From Erysipelothrix anatis (GTDB lineage: Bacteria; Bacillota_I; Bacilli_A; Erysipelotrichales; Erysipelotrichaceae): DNA of 64,000 nucleotides. Positions 61,461-64,000 of the stretch are shown here, in pieces (the first letter of the stretch is position 1; each line of letters starts with the position of its first letter). Where the stretch lies: the NCBI RefSeq assembly GCF_009828745.1, contig NZ_WTSX01000005.1:1-64000 (forward strand), written 5' to 3'. Under the pieces are notes generated by a model, which saw nothing but the letters and a program-made list of their open reading frames with translations, had not been told where the DNA came from and ran no database searches. Made by a program: the position numbers and the translations under genes.

Positions 61461-62203
61461 TAAATCTCACCCTTTGCTGTTAATAATAGTTTTTTGACTT
61501 CGAATGGTCGTAATTCTCGATACATTCCAATTTTCATATCTTCAAGTTCTAACGTTCCAATTGCGTAACGGTGTAATTTTAAGACTGGAATTTTAAAATG
61601 AGCAAACATTTTACGAATTTGACGGTTCTTTCCTTCATGCAAAGTAACGGTAAACTGACTGCGATTTTTCTTTAAATCATACGTTACCATTTCGAACTCA
61701 ATTCCTTTATACTCAACGCCGTCAATCATAACTCCAGATTCAAGCTGACTTGATATTGCTCGTGTGAGTTTTCCATCAACACTTACCCGGTACTTTTTAG
61801 GCATGTCGTAGCGAGGATGTGTCATAAAATTCGCAAATTCACCATCATTAGTTAGTATCAATGCACCGGTTGTCTCACGGTCTAAACGACCAACAGGGAA
61901 AACACGTTGATGATCTGGTACAAAGTCGGTAACATTCGTACGGTTTTTTTCATCTTTTGCCGTTGACACAATCCCTTTTGGTTTGTTTAAGAGATAGTAA
62001 ACCTTTTGAGCCTCTGAGCCGATTAATTTGCCGTTAACACGGACTTCATCGCCAGGAACAACATGGATTCCCATTTCAGTAACTTTTTTGCCATTAAGGC
62101 TAACCCTGCCCTGTGCGATCAATTCTTCGGCTTTGCGACGTGATGCAACACCAGCTTGGGCGATAAATTTTTGTAATCTAATTGCTTGATTTGAAGAGTT
62201 CAT
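61460..62203 (-). CDS. rluB: Pseudouridine synthase, RluB/RsuA family
   Basis: Converts a uridine in 23S or 16S rRNA to pseudouridine. An S4 domain at the start (LQKFIAQAGVASRRKAEELIAQGRV) is followed by the RsuA-type core with catalytic Asp in VGRLDRETTGALILTNDGE. The start at 62203 has GGATGA before it; another ATG nine bases earlier overlaps scpB more deeply. Target 23S U2605 is probable by context with scpB. Confidence 0.93.
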   Translation of the reverse strand: MNSSNQAIRLQKFIAQAGVASRRKAEELIAQGRVSLNGKKVTEMGIHVVPGDEVRVNGKLIGSEAQKVYYLLNKPKGIVSTAKDEKNRTNVTDFVPDHQRVFPVGRLDRETTGALILTNDGEFANFMTHPRYDMPKKYRVSVDGKLTRAISSQLESGVMIDGVEYKGIEFEMVTYDLKKNRSQFTVTLHEGKNRQIRKMFAHFKIPVLKLHRYAIGTLELEDMKIGMYRELRPFEVKKLLLTAKGEI

Positions 62204-62723
62204 GAGTTTCATCCAACATTTCTAGTTTTATTTCTGGTAGTTCTTTTAGGGATGTAAGCTTAAAGACATCCATAAATGAGTCTGTAATTTCATAGAGAAT
62301 CGGTCTTCCCGGCGTCTCCGCGCGGCCCGATTCTTTCACGAGATCAAGGGCTTCTAAACGACGCATCATCATATCCGAATTAACGCCGCGAATTTCTTCG
62401 ATTTCAACTCGTGTAATCGGCTGTTTATAGGCGACGATTGCCAAGGTTTCAAGAGCTGCTTGTGATAATTGGCGATTCTTCTTGAATTCCAACATATCCG
62501 TAATCACTTCATGAAGTGCTTCTTTGGTAACAAGTTTTAGCAATCCACCAAATTCGACAAGTTCAAGGCCACGTGATTGAGCATCTAAGCTTTGTTTATA
62601 ATTTTGAATTAATTGTTCGAGTTGTTCTGCATCAAGGTTCATCGCAAGCATTAATTGTTCTCGATCTACACCTTCGTCACCAAATGCAAAAAGTATTCCC
62701 TCGATTATTCCGAGATTTTCCAT
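62178..62723 (-). CDS. scpB: Segregation and condensation protein B
   Basis: A winged-helix protein that pairs with ScpA and Smc for chromosome condensation. 181 residues with two winged-helix regions; VAYKQPITRVEIEEIRGVNSD is the family signature. It starts at the scpA stop and overlaps the rluB-type gene. Confidence 0.95.
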   Translation of the reverse strand: MENLGIIEGILFAFGDEGVDREQLMLAMNLDAEQLEQLIQNYKQSLDAQSRGLELVEFGGLLKLVTKEALHEVITDMLEFKKNRQLSQAALETLAIVAYKQPITRVEIEEIRGVNSDMMMRRLEALDLVKESGRAETPGRPILYEITDSFMDVFKLTSLKELPEIKLEMLDETHELFKSSN

Positions 62724-63449
62724 TTATATTCCTCCCCTTAAAAAGACATCATCACCTTGGAAGTTTACTCTGAGTTCTCCCATGCGCAGCATATCTAATA
62801 CCGCTAAAAAACTTACGAGTAAATGTTGAAGTGAATATGACTCTTGTAAGAGTGTTTCCAATTTGTACACTTTATCGTTTGTAAATTTACGACGTAAATC
62901 CTCAATCACATCATCTACCGAGAGTTCTACTCTCTCAATTGAAACATCTTGTGGATTTGCAATTTTAAACCGTTCCAAGACTTTTGTCATTGCACTCATT
63001 AAGTCATACGGTGTCTGTTCGTAAGTAATGGTGTCGTTGAGTTCTTGACGCAACTGCTTGAAGAGACCTGCAGAAACAGGTTTAGAGAATTGCTTCGATC
63101 GTTCTTCATATCGTTGTGCCAGTTCAATACTGACATCTTTATAACGTTGATATTCGACTAATCGGCGCACTAAATCGGTTTCTGCATCGTCTACAGCATT
63201 TGTATCCAACTCTGATTTGTCACGAGGCAACAGTCGCTTACTTTTGTATTCGATAAGCCCCGCTAACTCACTCATGTACTCGCTCGCCACTTCAAGTTTT
63301 TGTTCTTGCGCTTGGTTAATAAACGTGATGTATTGATTGGCAAGTTCAAGGATATTTAAATCAAAAAGGTCAAGTTTCTTATCCTTGATCAAGTATAGCA
63401 TGAGGTCCAAAGGACCGTTGAATTGTTCGAGTGTAACTTCAAAGTTCAT
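62724..63449 (-). CDS. scpA: Segregation and condensation protein A
   Basis: The kleisin of the Smc complex, 241 residues. The N-terminal part FNGPLDLMLYLIKDKKLDLFDLNI and the LLPRDKSELD segment are typical. Together with ScpB it bridges the Smc heads. It lies after the nucleoside phosphorylase with a 30-base gap. Confidence 0.95.
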   Translation of the reverse strand: MNFEVTLEQFNGPLDLMLYLIKDKKLDLFDLNILELANQYITFINQAQEQKLEVASEYMSELAGLIEYKSKRLLPRDKSELDTNAVDDAETDLVRRLVEYQRYKDVSIELAQRYEERSKQFSKPVSAGLFKQLRQELNDTITYEQTPYDLMSAMTKVLERFKIANPQDVSIERVELSVDDVIEDLRRKFTNDKVYKLETLLQESYSLQHLLVSFLAVLDMLRMGELRVNFQGDDVFLRGGI

Positions 63450-63479
63450 GAGTGACTCCGTTTCATTATTGTTTCGTTG

Positions 63480-64000
63480 TTATAAGATTGCAGCGATTAA
63501 TTCTGGTTTTTCGATTGTATCGTTATTGATTTCAAAACATGCTACTGCATCCTGTACATGTGATTCAAGAATTTCTTGGTCACTGTAAAGTGTTGCAAGA
63601 ACATCCCCGACTTCAATTTTATTCCCTACTTCTTGTGAAAGCATAATTCCAGCTTTGTAGTCAATTGTGTCTTCTTTCGTTTGACGACCCGCACCAAGAT
63701 GCATGGATACAAGTCCAAGTTCCATAGCTTTCAGATCATGGAGATATCCTTCTTTGTTTGCAATGACTTCTTTTGAATAGGTTGCATGTGTGAAGGTATC
63801 AAGATCTTCAAAGACTGAAATATCGCCACCTTGAGCAGCAATCCAACTTAAGAATACCTCGTAAGCTTTGCCACTTCGCAGTGTTTCCAAAGCCATATCG
63901 TACCCTTTTTCAGGTGAATCTACAAATTGTGCTTGAAATAACATGTATCCGGCTGCGACGAGGCAAAGCTCTTCAAGGTCTTTAGGACCATTGTTTTTCA
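63480..64000 (-). CDS. pdp: Pyrimidine-nucleoside phosphorylase, C-terminal part
   Basis: The gene runs off the right edge: the reading frame continues upstream in frame (GPKDLEELCLVAAGYM before the internal Met), so the internal ATG at 63944 is not the start. The visible part ends with the family C-terminal domain (VSMHLGAGRQTKEDTIDYKAGIML; GNKIEVGDVLATLYS). It cleaves uridine and thymidine with phosphate to give sugar phosphates used by deoC. Confidence 0.92.
   Translation of the reverse strand, partial: KNNGPKDLEELCLVAAGYMLFQAQFVDSPEKGYDMALETLRSGKAYEVFLSWIAAQGGDISVFEDLDTFTHATYSKEVIANKEGYLHDLKAMELGLVSMHLGAGRQTKEDTIDYKAGIMLSQEVGNKIEVGDVLATLYSDQEILESHVQDAVACFEINNDTIEKPELIAAIL

Overview
The window comes from a low-GC Gram-positive bacterium. 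Almost every gene is on the minus strand; only the glycerol-phosphate acyltransferase, an ABC exporter pair and the NADH oxidase (plus an IS3-family transposase tail at the edge) run forward. Several features fit Firmicutes: a T-box leader on pheST, an FMN riboswitch on a riboflavin ECF component, a single-chain glycyl-tRNA synthetase, a comG-type pilus operon and an LPXTG surface protein. Gene content and order (fused NadD-YqeK, purB-yqeH, a ybeY-to-rpoD super-operon) suggest Erysipelotrichia, and Erysipelothrix is my best guess. The genus is an inference, not something read directly.

Region by region. 1-127: right end of an IS3-family element. 148-5426: one tight operon, purB-yqeH-yhbY-nadD/yqeK-rsfS-yqeM-mtnN, for purine and NAD synthesis, ribosome assembly and SAM-by-product recycling. 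5517-9885: parE-parC (topoisomerase IV), where ParC carries Arg at a quinolone-resistance position. 10018-13108: plsY and an ABC exporter. 13137-18846: lysophospholipase-like hydrolase, LEA-like peptide, yebC, and pheST with T-box leader. 18847-22168: VanW-family protein and a zinc-type ABC uptake operon with a consensus promoter and a palindromic operator candidate. 22317-23663: NADH oxidase. 23689-30593: an unknown secreted protein, YugP protease, HU, gpsA-der-cmk, an unknown tail-anchored acidic protein and ribU. 30885-34521: efp and the comG pseudopilus operon, with a miniature ComGE-like gene and a ComGF that seems to begin at a non-standard start codon. 34578-46804: MBL hydrolase, rpmG, then the long operon ybeY-dgkA-cdd-era-recO-glyQS-dnaG-rpoD-trmK-cshB-PBP2. 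47017-56326: an LPXTG beta-helix protein and the phosphate block phoP-phoR-pstS-pstC-pstA-pstB-phoU. 56295-64000: phoH, rpsU, deoC, murE, an unknown protein, rsmE, rluB-type synthase, scpB, scpA and the 3' part of a pyrimidine-nucleoside phosphorylase.

The strongest oddity is in the phosphate operon. The PstS lipoprotein has its two halves in swapped order: the family's C-terminal half comes first and the N-terminal half last, which is a circular permutation. Its partner permease PstA carries an extra extracytoplasmic segment of about 100 residues. Other points of interest are the ParC Arg81 substitution, the comGE/comGF arrangement, and three genes (purB, the vanW-like gene and the MBL hydrolase) whose starts lie directly behind an intrinsic terminator.
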